Origin: Marivivens sp.
GTDB taxonomy: Bacteria; Pseudomonadota; Alphaproteobacteria; Rhodobacterales; Rhodobacteraceae
Reading direction: 5' to 3'
NCBI GenBank assembly: GCA_024642115.1
Contig: JAHEBU010000009.1
Coordinates: 124,001 to 188,000 of the forward strand
DNA: 64,000 bases
In this document: piece by piece, positions 27,786 to 36,041 of the stretch
Position numbering within the stretch: position 1 is the first letter of the stretch
Layout: every line of letters begins with the position of its first letter
The notes under the pieces: generated by a model
Told to the model about the DNA's origin: nothing
What the model saw: only the letters and a program-made list of their open reading frames with translations
Database searches by the model: none
Translations under genes and position numbers: made by a program

Positions 27786-28655
27786 TCAGACGACCGACTT
27801 TAGCCACCGGATGAACGTTCGCAAAGCGGGTTTGACAGGACCTGGCGGCGTGACGAGATAGTAGCCCAGCGTATCGGCGCAATCGCAGTGGACGGCCAAA
27901 AGGTGTCCGTCCTGCAATTCATTTTCTATCAACGTCGCCAATTCGACGTGCAGTCCGTATCCTTGGCGGGCGGCGGCAAGTGCGAGTTCTTCGGTTGGAA
28001 CGCGGGTCGCCCTGATTGCATCGGTGTCAATCCCGATGCTGCGCATCCAGGCCAATTGTTCGGGCCAATCCTCTTCTATCACCCACGGGAGCGCGGTCAT
28101 TTGCGCCGGGCTGAGGTTTGTCCGTCCTTGCAAGAGCGACGGAGCGCCGACGATTGTGTAAGAGGCTGGAACCAGCATGTCGCAGGTAACGCCGGGCCAT
28201 GTCCCGTCACCAAAGCGAATGCCCAGATCCATCTCTTCGCGGGTCAGGTCAATACTGCGCCGATCCGGGTGCAGGGACAGCGGGATGTCGGCATGTTTGG
28301 CCCAGAACGCCCCCAGACGTGGCATCAGCCATTTGGCCGCAAAACTGGGCGTGAGCGTGATTTTGAGAGGACGAGCAGCGTCGGTGTCCGTCACCGATTG
28401 AATCGCAGCCGCGATCTGGTCGAACGCGTCGGTGAGCGGGCCGCTGAGTATCTGACCCGCCGCTGTCAGGGTCATGCCGCGCCCTTCGCGCCGCATCAAC
28501 GACAGACCAAGATGAGATTCGACTGTCCGCAGATGCTGCGCAATCGCCGCATGGGTGACGTTCAGTTCCCGTGCCGCCTCGGACAGGGAACCGGTTCGCG
28601 CCGCTGCTTCGAACGCGCGAAGGGCGGGAAGGGAGGGTATCTTGCGCCAATCCAT
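27786..28655 (-). CDS. LysR-family regulator (GcvA-like)
   Basis: 289 residues. The winged helix is at the N-terminus: LPALRAFEAAARTGSLSEAARELNVTHAAIAQHLRTVESHLGLSLMRREGRGMTLTAAG, the GcvA-like subgroup by its 'LRAFEAAARTGS' start. A periplasmic-binding-protein-like effector domain follows (KITLTPSFAAKWLMPRLGAF ... DLGIRFGDGTWPG). It is divergent, with 96 bases between, from a 53-residue mini-gene that is the likely target together with itself. Effector unknown. Confidence 0.9.
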   Translation of the reverse strand: MDWRKIPSLPALRAFEAAARTGSLSEAARELNVTHAAIAQHLRTVESHLGLSLMRREGRGMTLTAAGQILSGPLTDAFDQIAAAIQSVTDTDAARPLKITLTPSFAAKWLMPRLGAFWAKHADIPLSLHPDRRSIDLTREEMDLGIRFGDGTWPGVTCDMLVPASYTIVGAPSLLQGRTNLSPAQMTALPWVIEEDWPEQLAWMRSIGIDTDAIRATRVPTEELALAAARQGYGLHVELATLIENELQDGHLLAVHCDCADTLGYYLVTPPGPVKPALRTFIRWLKSVV

Positions 28656-28751
28656 ATCATAGCCTGACTTACATATCTGAATTCTTCCTGAGTCGTTATC
28701 CTTTTACAAGGCTGATATTTAGAGGACATCAATCGTGAAAGGATAAAAGTT

Positions 28752-28913
28752 ATGCTATCAATTCTTGGAGACGCTCTTCGTACTGCGACCCGGACAACGC
28801 GTTGGGATGCCCCGGATCATTGGATCAATCGCGCGCCAATCAGTCAGTCTGACCAGGAGCGGATGGAGGCCGATCGAAACCGCAGGGCCTATCAATTTCC
28901 GTGGCTAAGGTAG
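28752..28913 (+). CDS. Uncharacterised 53-residue protein divergent from LysR
   Basis: Short frame beginning at the ATG at 28752 with AAAGGA 8 bases upstream. Translates as MLSILGDALRTATRTTRWDA, then a polar stretch PDHWINRAPISQSDQERMEA, ending in DRNRRAYQFPWLR. The N-terminus could form an amphipathic helix; no membrane segment. The composition, ribosome site and position opposite a LysR gene suggest a real gene. I do not recognise the family. Followed by a 76-base gap to the converging GST-like gene. Confidence 0.55.
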   Translation: MLSILGDALRTATRTTRWDAPDHWINRAPISQSDQERMEADRNRRAYQFPWLR

Positions 28914-28989
28914 CGTCTAAAGCTGCGCCATAACGTCATGGTGCCGGGCGACATTGTCCGCCCGCACCTCTGGCGGGGGACGGAGCCTG

Positions 28990-29592
28990 TCATTCATATC
29001 TCCAGACCCTGGGCGTAGTCTGTGCAAAACTGTCGCGCTGGTCCAGATCCTGAACAACGATCGCAAGTCCGGGATATCGCCGCCAGTCCAGCCCGTCGCG
29101 GGCATCGGCCCAAAGACACAAACAGGCCAGCGCAACGCCGGGCAGCGTGACGCCGGGGGTCACCGACCCGGCGGTTTCAAGCCAATTCAGGGTCGAATTG
29201 ACCCGATCCAGATGTCGGGCCGCAAGGTCATAGCCGATGGCATTGCGGTTGACCGGACCAAGGCCGGTCCAGCGCTGGTAGCAGGCAGCGACATAGGCAT
29301 CTGTCATCTGCAAGATCGTCATCAGGACCTGTCGGTCCCGGTCGGCGTCATAGGTGGACGGCCGACCCGCCATTTTCCAGAGCGCCTCGAGCACGAGAAA
29401 GGTGGGAAAGATGGTTTTTCCATCACCCCGGATCAGGGCGGGCACCTGACCCAAGGGATTGATCGCGAACATATCCGGTCCGGGGGGAAAGGCATATTCG
29501 ACGGGTTCGACGGGCAGGTCCCATTCGATCACCATCACCCGACACATCCGGGCAAAGGGCGAGCCGGAAAAATAGGTGAGCTTGTCCATCAT
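28990..29592 (-). CDS. Glutathione S-transferase-like protein
   Basis: 200 residues. Thioredoxin-like N-domain: LTYFSGSPFARMCRVMVIEWDLPVEPVEYAFPPG, then INPLGQVPALIRGDGKTIFPTFLVLEAL, where the Ser-Pro-Phe-Ala region is the expected glutathione contact and the cis-Pro is VPAL. A helical C-domain follows. Catalytic type and substrate are not evident. The ATG at 29592 overlaps the stop of the upstream HD-domain gene (ATGA). Confidence 0.84.
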   Translation of the reverse strand: MMDKLTYFSGSPFARMCRVMVIEWDLPVEPVEYAFPPGPDMFAINPLGQVPALIRGDGKTIFPTFLVLEALWKMAGRPSTYDADRDRQVLMTILQMTDAYVAACYQRWTGLGPVNRNAIGYDLAARHLDRVNSTLNWLETAGSVTPGVTLPGVALACLCLWADARDGLDWRRYPGLAIVVQDLDQRDSFAQTTPRVWRYE

Positions 29593-30179
29593 GACCCCCT
29601 GAGCAAGGCCGCAACGCGGGCGGTATAATCATCGCGCACCTCGCGCGGGGCGCGCAGCCGAATGACAAGCGTTCTGGCCAACGCAGGGTCTGGTTTGCCA
29701 AAGAATTTGTCTGCCTCGGCCACGGTGAACCCGGCGATCTGTGTCGCTTCGAGCCAGGCCGAAATCTTGTCCGCCTGTTTGATCTTTTTCTTGATCGCGA
29801 CAGGAATCTGGGCGGGCAGCCCGAACCGCAGATGCACCGCCGCCGCCAGCCGGTCGTCAAGCGCCCCATAGCCCGGTCCCACCGCCGCCTTGACCGGAGA
29901 GATCATGTCGCCGATCACGTATTCTGGCGCGTCATGCAGCAGCGCCGCCAGCCGCCATTTGATAGCCTCGTCAGGATTCAGCGTCGCAAAGATCTGTTCG
30001 ACGAGCAAAGAGTGTTCGGCGACCGAATAGGCATAGTCCCCTCGCGTCTGTCCGTTCCAGCGGGCGACGAAGGCCAGGCCGTGGGCGATATCCTCGATCT
30101 CGATATCCAGAGGCGTCGGGTCAAGCAGGTCAAGCCTGCGGCCCGACAGCATCCGTTGCCATGCGCGCGGTTGTTTCAT
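29589..30179 (-). CDS. HD-domain phosphohydrolase (YfbR-like)
   Basis: 196 residues, related to the YfbR 5'-deoxynucleotidase group of HD hydrolases. N-terminal MKQPRAWQRMLSGRRLDLLDP; then RWNGQTRGDYAYSVAEHSLLVEQIF (first metal His), ALLHDAPEYVIGDM (the HD pair) and KQADKISAWLEATQIAGF (last Asp). YfbR hydrolyses deoxyribonucleoside 5'-monophosphates; this specificity is not proven here. Coupled to the GST-like gene downstream. Confidence 0.87.
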   Translation of the reverse strand: MKQPRAWQRMLSGRRLDLLDPTPLDIEIEDIAHGLAFVARWNGQTRGDYAYSVAEHSLLVEQIFATLNPDEAIKWRLAALLHDAPEYVIGDMISPVKAAVGPGYGALDDRLAAAVHLRFGLPAQIPVAIKKKIKQADKISAWLEATQIAGFTVAEADKFFGKPDPALARTLVIRLRAPREVRDDYTARVAALLRGS

Positions 30180-30218
30180 GGCTCCTGATTATCAGAGGCC
30201 CGGAATGGCGCAACAAGT

Positions 30219-30803
30219 TCAGGCAGCCATCGCCATCGCAGGACGTTTCTGGATGATGATCTGGCTCTCGATACATTCAAGGATCATCAGCCGGTCGGCA
30301 TGGCGCCCCAGAAATTCCGAGGTCGCCCGAACGACGCCGTCGTTCCACCAACCGCCGACGTAGTAGTCGTCGATCGCGATGATCGCAGTATCCTTGGCCT
30401 TGCGAAAGGCGAGGCCGAGGTCGAAAGACACGCCGCCGTAGCTATGGTCGCCATCGACATAGACGAAATCAAGGCTGCCATCCGGGATATGGTGTCCCAC
30501 GTCCTGCGCCGTGCCACGCAGGATCTCGACCTGACCGGTTTGGGTTTCGCTCTTGAACCGGTTGCAGACCTTGTCATGGATCGCGTTCATGTCGAATTCG
30601 CTGTCCTTGTGATACCAGGTCTTTTCGTAGAGCGGGTCCTCGAAGTTGATCCAGGGATCAATCAGATAGAGTTTCTGTGGGGTCCGTTCGCGCAGGATGA
30701 GTGCGCTGAAATGCCCTCTGAACACACCGATTTCGGCGCAATGTCCGTTCATCGGAATCGAGTCAATGACGCTCTTGCGGGTGCGTTTGTTTGTACGTGC
30801 CAT
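30219..30803 (-). CDS. Class I SAM-dependent methyltransferase
   Basis: 194 residues from the ATG at 30803 (MARTNKRTRKSVIDSIP) with GGACAGG about 7 bases upstream; the frame is open to 30863. Motif I is GHCAEIGVFRGHFSALIL; later LYLIDPWINFEDP and DFVYVDGDHSYGGVSFDLGLAF, the Methyltransf_24 pattern used by O-methyltransferase-like enzymes in sugar or glycan modification. Substrate unknown. Divergent from ahcY, whose enzyme removes the product SAH. Confidence 0.82.
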   Translation of the reverse strand: MARTNKRTRKSVIDSIPMNGHCAEIGVFRGHFSALILRERTPQKLYLIDPWINFEDPLYEKTWYHKDSEFDMNAIHDKVCNRFKSETQTGQVEILRGTAQDVGHHIPDGSLDFVYVDGDHSYGGVSFDLGLAFRKAKDTAIIAIDDYYVGGWWNDGVVRATSEFLGRHADRLMILECIESQIIIQKRPAMAMAA

Positions 30804-30954
30804 TGTGTGCCTGTCCTGATCGCTTTTTACGTTTTGGAAATTGTTAGGTCGGGAATGAGGCAAGATTGTGACGTGATGGCAAAGCCGTACAAGCCGTGTT
30901 GTTGGGGCAGGGGTCGAGTGCTATGTGGTGCCCAAATTGAACAAGGAACGCGAA

Positions 30955-32343
30955 ATGGCTCTGGATTACATCGTCAAGGATATCAAACTGGCGGAGTATG
31001 GCCGCAAGGAACTGGATATCGCCGAAACCGAGATGCCTGGCCTGATGGCTCTGCGCGAGGAATACGGCACGGCCAAACCGCTCAAGGGTGCGCGGATCGT
31101 CGGGTCGCTGCACATGACCATCCAGACCGCCGTCCTGATCGAAACGCTGGTCAAGCTGGGCGCAGATGTGCGCTGGGCCTCGTGCAACATCTTTTCGACG
31201 CAGGATCACGCCGCAGCCGCCATCGCCGCCGGTGGCACCCCGGTTTTCGCAATCAAGGGGCAGAGCCTTGAGGAGCATTGGGACTATCTGGACAAGTCGT
31301 TCATGTTTCCCGAAGGCCCGAACATGATCCTGGACGATGGCGGCGACGCCACGCTGTATGTCCTGCTGGGTGCCCGTGCCGAAGCGGGCGAAGAGATCAT
31401 GCCTGTCCCGCAATCCGAAGAAGAAGAAGTCATCAAGGCGCAGATCAAGAAGCGCATGGCCCTGTCCCCCGGTTGGTTCACCAAGACCCGCGACGCCATC
31501 AAGGGCGTGTCCGAAGAGACCACAACCGGCGTGCACCGCCTGTACGAACTGCACAAGAACGGTCGCCTGCCTTTCCCGGCGATCAACGTGAACGACAGCG
31601 TCACCAAGTCCAAGTTCGATAACAAATATGGTTGCAAGGAATCGCTGGTCGACGGCATTCGCCGCGCCACCGACACCATGATGGCCGGCAAGGTTGCCGT
31701 TGTCTGCGGTTATGGCGATGTGGGCAAAGGTTCGGCTGCGTCGCTGCGTGGGGCCGGCGCCCGCGTCAAGGTCACAGAGGTCGATCCGATCTGCGCGTTG
31801 CAGGCGGCTATGGACGGGTATGAGGTCACCCTGCTCGAAGACGAGCTGGACACCGCCGACATCTTTATCACCACCACCGGCAACAAGGACGTGATCCGCA
31901 TCGAGCATATGCGCGAGATGAAGAACATGGCCATCGTTGGCAACATCGGCCACTTTGACAACGAAATTCAGGTGGCCGCCCTGCGCAACCACAAATGGAC
32001 CAACATCAAGGAACAGGTGGACATGATCGAAATGCCGTCGGGCAACAAGATCATCCTGCTGTCCGAAGGCCGTTTGCTGAACCTTGGCAACGCCACAGGT
32101 CACCCGTCGTTCGTCATGTCCGCCTCGTTCAGCAACCAGGTTCTGGCGCAGATCGAGCTGTGGACCAAGGGCAGCGAGTACAAGCCCGGCGTCTATATTC
32201 TGCCCAAGGCGCTGGACGAAAAGGTGGCCCGCCTGCACCTCAAGCGGATCGGTGCCAAGCTGACCGAGCTGAAGAAGGATCAGGCCGACTATATCGGTGT
32301 GGCCGTGGACGGACCTTTCAAGCCCGAGCATTACCGGTATTGA
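30955..32343 (+). CDS. ahcY: Adenosylhomocysteinase (SAH hydrolase)
   Basis: NAD-dependent hydrolysis of S-adenosylhomocysteine to adenosine and homocysteine, restoring the methyl cycle. 462 residues from the ATG at 30955, with AAGGA 8 bases before. Substrate segments are [20 protein letters not shown] and [17 protein letters not shown] loop [30 protein letters not shown] and the C-terminal [13 protein letters not shown] complete the family. The 40-residue insert typical of the bacterial/eukaryotic long form is present. Stands alone with a terminator-like hairpin after it. Confidence 0.98.
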   Translation: MALDYIVKDIKLAEYGRKELDIAETEMPGLMALREEYGTAKPLKGARIVGSLHMTIQTAVLIETLVKLGADVRWASCNIFSTQDHAAAAIAAGGTPVFAIKGQSLEEHWDYLDKSFMFPEGPNMILDDGGDATLYVLLGARAEAGEEIMPVPQSEEEEVIKAQIKKRMALSPGWFTKTRDAIKGVSEETTTGVHRLYELHKNGRLPFPAINVNDSVTKSKFDNKYGCKESLVDGIRRATDTMMAGKVAVVCGYGDVGKGSAASLRGAGARVKVTEVDPICALQAAMDGYEVTLLEDELDTADIFITTTGNKDVIRIEHMREMKNMAIVGNIGHFDNEIQVAALRNHKWTNIKEQVDMIEMPSGNKIILLSEGRLLNLGNATGHPSFVMSASFSNQVLAQIELWTKGSEYKPGVYILPKALDEKVARLHLKRIGAKLTELKKDQADYIGVAVDGPFKPEHYRY

Positions 32344-32355
32344 TGTCGCATCGGT

Positions 32356-32387
32356 CCGGTCCGCCCCGTTAGACCGGGGCGGTCCGT
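32356..32387 (+). terminator. Hairpin after ahcY
   Basis: 8-bp GC stem CCGCCCCG/CGGGGCGG (32361-32382) with a 6-base loop, extendable by three pairs past a T:T mismatch. No good T run follows, so it may be a weak or Rho-aided terminator. The remainder of the 272-base gap up to 32615 shows nothing I can assign. Confidence 0.5.
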
Positions 32388-32615
32388 ATCATGACAGGCC
32401 GATTCGCGCTGGAATGACGCGGCGATCTGTTCTGGATCGGAACTGAATTTGCGAAAGTCTGCCGAATCCCCGATTTCTAGGCTAGATTTGGCCAAAACGT
32501 GGTCTTTGGAGGGGCGAATGTCATGGAGGCCTTGGCAGTTCGCCTAAAAGTTGTGTAAATCGTTGGACCCTGACGGTGTACTGTCAGCCGGTTGCCCAAC
32601 GCCAGAAGGAGCTGC

Positions 32616-34526
32616 ATGCTATATCGTCTCGCAGTGGGCCTGGGCCGGACCCAGAAGCAGATCATTCTTCTTCTGACGGATATGCTTCTTATTCCTGTCA
32701 CGCTGTACCTTGCCCAGTCCATCAAGGCGGGGACCCTGTGGCCTGCCGGTTCCAGCCTGATGTTCGTCCTTGTGCTGGCCCTGATCGCCGGCGCCCTGTC
32801 GTTGGCCCTGTCGCTGCCCCGGATCAAGCTGAATGCCTATGAACAGGACGGGATACTGCGGACCGTCGCCTATGCCATCGGCGTGGGGACGATCGGCTAT
32901 TTGATCCTTGAACCCTTGAAAACGAACGAGTTTTCAATTCCGATTGCCATCACGTTCACCTTGGTTCTGATCGTGGTGATGGTGTCAACGCGGATCGCCA
33001 TGCGCCATGTTCTCATCATGATCCTGCGCAACGGCGAACGGCCGACGCGCGTGATGATCTATGGAGCCTCGCAGACCGGGCAACAGTTGCTGGCCGCGCT
33101 CAAGACCGATGTGTCGGTCAGGCCGGTCTGTCTGGTTGATGACGATCCAAAACTTCAACACATGACCATCGCCGGAATTGAGGTTCACAGCCCCAATCGG
33201 ATTGCCGAATTGATCAAGCGGCACAAGGTGGACCGCGTCATCCTTGCCATGCCGTCGATCAGCAGACCCCGGCAGGCCCGGATCGCAGGCGCTCTCAACG
33301 GTCTTGGGGTGGAGATCCGCACCATATCGTCGCTGGACGGTCTGTTCGGCGGTGGTAACGCCATGGACCGCACCCGTCCGTTCGACCCATCGGAATTCCT
33401 GAACCGGGGCCGTCTGGAGCGGGAGCTGGACCTGATCGGCGACATTTACTCTGGGCAGTCTGTCATGATCACCGGAGCGGGCGGGTCGATCGGATCGGAA
33501 CTGTGCCGCCAGATCATGCAATCCAACCCAAGCCGCCTGATCTTGTTCGATGTGAGCGAAACGGCCCTGTACCGGATCAACCGCGAACTGACCGAGGCCT
33601 ATGACCCCAGTCCGACCATCATCACCGCCCGGCTGGGATCGGTTCTGGATGACCTCACCGTCCGTAGGACGATCAACGAATTCGACGTAAAGATCATCCT
33701 GCACGCCGCCGCCTACAAGCATGTGAACATGGTCGAAGTGAACGAACTGGCCGGGCTCAAGAACAACGTCTTGGCCACCAAAGTTCTGGCGGATGCGGCC
33801 CGCGAAGGCGGTGTCGAACATTTCATCCTGGTTTCCACGGACAAGGCGTTGCGCCCGACCAGCGTGATGGGCGCATCAAAACGGATGGCCGAGTTGATCG
33901 TGCAGGATCTGGCCAGCCGTGCCGATGCCACCCAGCCTTGTCGGTTTTCGATGGTCCGGTTCGGCAATGTGCTGGGATCCTCGGGTTCTGTCGTCCCGTT
34001 GTTCGAAGAGCAGATCCGCAAGGGCGGGCCGGTGACTCTGACCCATGCCGAAGTAACCCGCTTTTTCATGACCATGGGGGAGGCGGCCCGTCTGGTTCTC
34101 CTGGCCGGAAGTTTGGCCGAAGGGGGCGAGGTGTTCGTGCTCGACATGGGGTCGCCCGTCCCGATCATGCGCCTGGCCCGCCAGATGATTGAGAGCGCCG
34201 GGTACAAGGTGCGGGATGCCGACACCCCCGATGGCGAGATCGAAATCGTCATCACCGGGCTGCGCCCCGGCGAAAAGCTGCATGAAGAGTTGTGGGGCGA
34301 GGGCGACATGGTGCGCACCCGCCACCCGAAAATCCTGCGCATCAATGAACGCACCCTGTCCGAGATCGAGGTGGCCACGGCCCTGCGCGACATCCGTCAA
34401 GCTGTCGAAAAGGCGGATACCCAGGCGGCACTTTCAGCCACGCGTCGCTGGGTTGACGGATATGTCCCTGCCAAGGGGCGCCTTGCCGACGATCCCGCCG
34501 CCGAGTATCAGCGCCCAAGTACCTGA
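32616..34526 (+). CDS. CapD/FlaA1-type nucleotide-sugar dehydratase/epimerase (membrane)
   Basis: Polysaccharide-biosynthesis membrane protein, 636 residues; ATG at 32616 with AGAAGGAG 5 bases before. N-terminal four hydrophobic segments (about 15-120), then a CoA-binding-like Rossmann part (RVMIYGASQTGQQLLAAL), and from about residue 283 the extended-SDR domain: MITGAGGSIGSELCRQIMQS, VLHAAAYKHVNMVE-type IILHAAAYKHVNMVE, VSTDKALRPTSVMGASKRMAE with the catalytic Lys, SMVRFGNVLGSSGSVVPLFEEQI, and ITGLRPGEKLHEELWGEGD. These enzymes act on UDP-GlcNAc (4,6-dehydratase/epimerase). First gene of the surface-glycan region. Confidence 0.9.
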   Translation: MLYRLAVGLGRTQKQIILLLTDMLLIPVTLYLAQSIKAGTLWPAGSSLMFVLVLALIAGALSLALSLPRIKLNAYEQDGILRTVAYAIGVGTIGYLILEPLKTNEFSIPIAITFTLVLIVVMVSTRIAMRHVLIMILRNGERPTRVMIYGASQTGQQLLAALKTDVSVRPVCLVDDDPKLQHMTIAGIEVHSPNRIAELIKRHKVDRVILAMPSISRPRQARIAGALNGLGVEIRTISSLDGLFGGGNAMDRTRPFDPSEFLNRGRLERELDLIGDIYSGQSVMITGAGGSIGSELCRQIMQSNPSRLILFDVSETALYRINRELTEAYDPSPTIITARLGSVLDDLTVRRTINEFDVKIILHAAAYKHVNMVEVNELAGLKNNVLATKVLADAAREGGVEHFILVSTDKALRPTSVMGASKRMAELIVQDLASRADATQPCRFSMVRFGNVLGSSGSVVPLFEEQIRKGGPVTLTHAEVTRFFMTMGEAARLVLLAGSLAEGGEVFVLDMGSPVPIMRLARQMIESAGYKVRDADTPDGEIEIVITGLRPGEKLHEELWGEGDMVRTRHPKILRINERTLSEIEVATALRDIRQAVEKADTQAALSATRRWVDGYVPAKGRLADDPAAEYQRPST

Positions 34527-35116
34527 AGCGCGGTTCGCCCGATCAGCACCAGATCAAGGCAGATCGACCAGTTCCGCTGATAGATGAGGTCGAGGGCTGC
34601 CTTGCGCGGCACGCAGCGGTCGATATAGGCCCGTTCGGTCTGTTCCGCTGTCGAGCATTGCGCGAGGATCGCCGCCTCGTGATCATGAAAGGCCAGTGTT
34701 GCCAGCCCGGTGATCCCCGGCCGCGACTCCAGCACTTGGGCATAAAGATCGGGCCTGAGGTCGACATACCGCCGCAGTGGCGGGCGTGGTCCGACAAAGG
34801 ACATGTCCCCTCGCAGGATATTCCAAAGCTGCGGCAGTTCATCCAGATGCGTCTTTCGCAGGGCCCTGCCCAGGTCGGTGATCCGGTCGGCCTTGTCACC
34901 GCCGGACACGCCTCGGTCCTGCGGGTCGGCCTGCATCGTCCGGAACTTGACCAGCGTGAACCCCCGGTCAGGCGACCCCATCCGTTCGGACAGATACAAC
35001 ACAGGCGACCCGTCCCGGATCCGGACGATCAGAGCAACGATCAGGATGATGGGCACCAGCGGAACCGCAAGGATGATCGCCAGCCCGAGATCGAAAAGAC
35101 GCTTGGTGGGCGTCAT
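34508..35116 (-). CDS. Initiating undecaprenyl-phosphate sugar transferase
   Basis: 202-residue bacterial sugar transferase (WbaP/PglC family), which attaches the first sugar-1-phosphate to the lipid carrier. ATG at 35116 overlaps the upstream epimerase stop (ATGA). KRLFDLGLAIILAVPLVPIILIVALIVRI is the membrane segment; then SPVLYLSERMGSPDRGFTLVKFRTMQADPQDR, LRKTHLDELPQLWNILRGDMSFVGPRPPL and ESRPGITGLATL are the three conserved blocks. The second segment found in longer WbaP proteins is absent, so it is the short PglC-like form. Converges with the CapD-like gene, overlapping by 19 bases. Confidence 0.93.
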   Translation of the reverse strand: MTPTKRLFDLGLAIILAVPLVPIILIVALIVRIRDGSPVLYLSERMGSPDRGFTLVKFRTMQADPQDRGVSGGDKADRITDLGRALRKTHLDELPQLWNILRGDMSFVGPRPPLRRYVDLRPDLYAQVLESRPGITGLATLAFHDHEAAILAQCSTAEQTERAYIDRCVPRKAALDLIYQRNWSICLDLVLIGRTALQVLGR

Positions 35117-35976
35117 GTCCTGTTCCTTTGCCACTGGTCGATCATGTCTTTTGCCGTGCTTTCCCTTGCCTCAAACCGGTGAAGAGTTTCAAGCAACTTG
35201 TTGTCCAGATGGACCTGAAGAATAGCGGTGGCGGGCGCAGGGACGCCTGACCAGTCTGCCCCCGCCGAGTTTAGCAGGTCATCCATCCCGATCAGCCCGG
35301 GTGCGGCGATGTTCAGAGGCGACGGCACCTGCACCCCATCGGCCATCAGCTGTGCAAGACGGAGCAGGACCGATCCCAGGCTTTCGATGCCGATCATGCT
35401 CCGCTGGGGCGCGCTGCCGGAGGGAAAGAGGTCAAGCCTGACGGGATGTCCCTGACCCATCCGCCCGATCAAACCGTCCGCCCCCACCACATTTCCCAAG
35501 CGCAGAACGATGACCGAAGTTTTGCCTGTCCACGCGACAGCCACCCGTTCAAGGTCAACCTTGGCCCGTCCATAGTCTGACACCGGCGCGGTCGCCGTGG
35601 TTTCGGACAGCGGCCCCTTTTGATCGCCATAGACGGCTGCCGAGGATAACAGGATGACATGACCGACATTGGCCTGTTCAGCGGCGGCCAGAACTGTTCG
35701 GGCGATTTTCGCATGGTCGGATAGGACCGCAGCGGTCCCTGCGGTGGGGCCGGCAAGCACCAGGACAACATCGCAGCCGCGCATTCTGTTGGCAAGGTTC
35801 GCAGGGTCGCGAGACGCATCCGCCGAAGGCAAACCGTCGGCTTGCACGGTTCGCCCCCCCAGCCAGCACAGATTGACCGACCTCTCCTGTTGCCAGACCC
35901 GTTGCAGCAAGGATCCAAGTCGACCGCTGCTGCCGAGAATGCAGAGGCTAGGGCGACGGGTGGGTGCGAGTGTCAT
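35113..35976 (-). CDS. NAD-dependent epimerase/dehydratase (SDR)
   Basis: 287-residue extended-SDR protein. The dinucleotide loop is LCILGSSGRLGSLLQRVW; VILLSSAAVYGDQKGPLSE contains the catalytic Ser, and VSDYGRAKVDLERVAVAW gives the YxxxK pair; VLRLGNVVGADGLIG follows. The best fit is a UDP-sugar 4-epimerase/reductase of polysaccharide clusters; substrate unknown. Probably cotranscribed with the sugar transferase (4-base overlap). Confidence 0.85.
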   Translation of the reverse strand: MTLAPTRRPSLCILGSSGRLGSLLQRVWQQERSVNLCWLGGRTVQADGLPSADASRDPANLANRMRGCDVVLVLAGPTAGTAAVLSDHAKIARTVLAAAEQANVGHVILLSSAAVYGDQKGPLSETTATAPVSDYGRAKVDLERVAVAWTGKTSVIVLRLGNVVGADGLIGRMGQGHPVRLDLFPSGSAPQRSMIGIESLGSVLLRLAQLMADGVQVPSPLNIAAPGLIGMDDLLNSAGADWSGVPAPATAILQVHLDNKLLETLHRFEARESTAKDMIDQWQRNRT

Positions 35977-36041
35977 GGCATCCCTTGTCTACCCAATATC
36001 ACGCACGCTCACCAGTGATGGGCATCGTGGTTGGGCGGGGC

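Noticed and set aside
30804-30954. SAM or SAH riboswitch before ahcY
   Set aside because: A hairpin exists, but conserved nucleotides of the SAH and SAM/SAH classes were not found.
30844-32331. 495-codon open frame on the minus strand opposite ahcY
   Set aside because: Mirror of a textbook ahcY; His/Asp/Gln-rich shadow composition.
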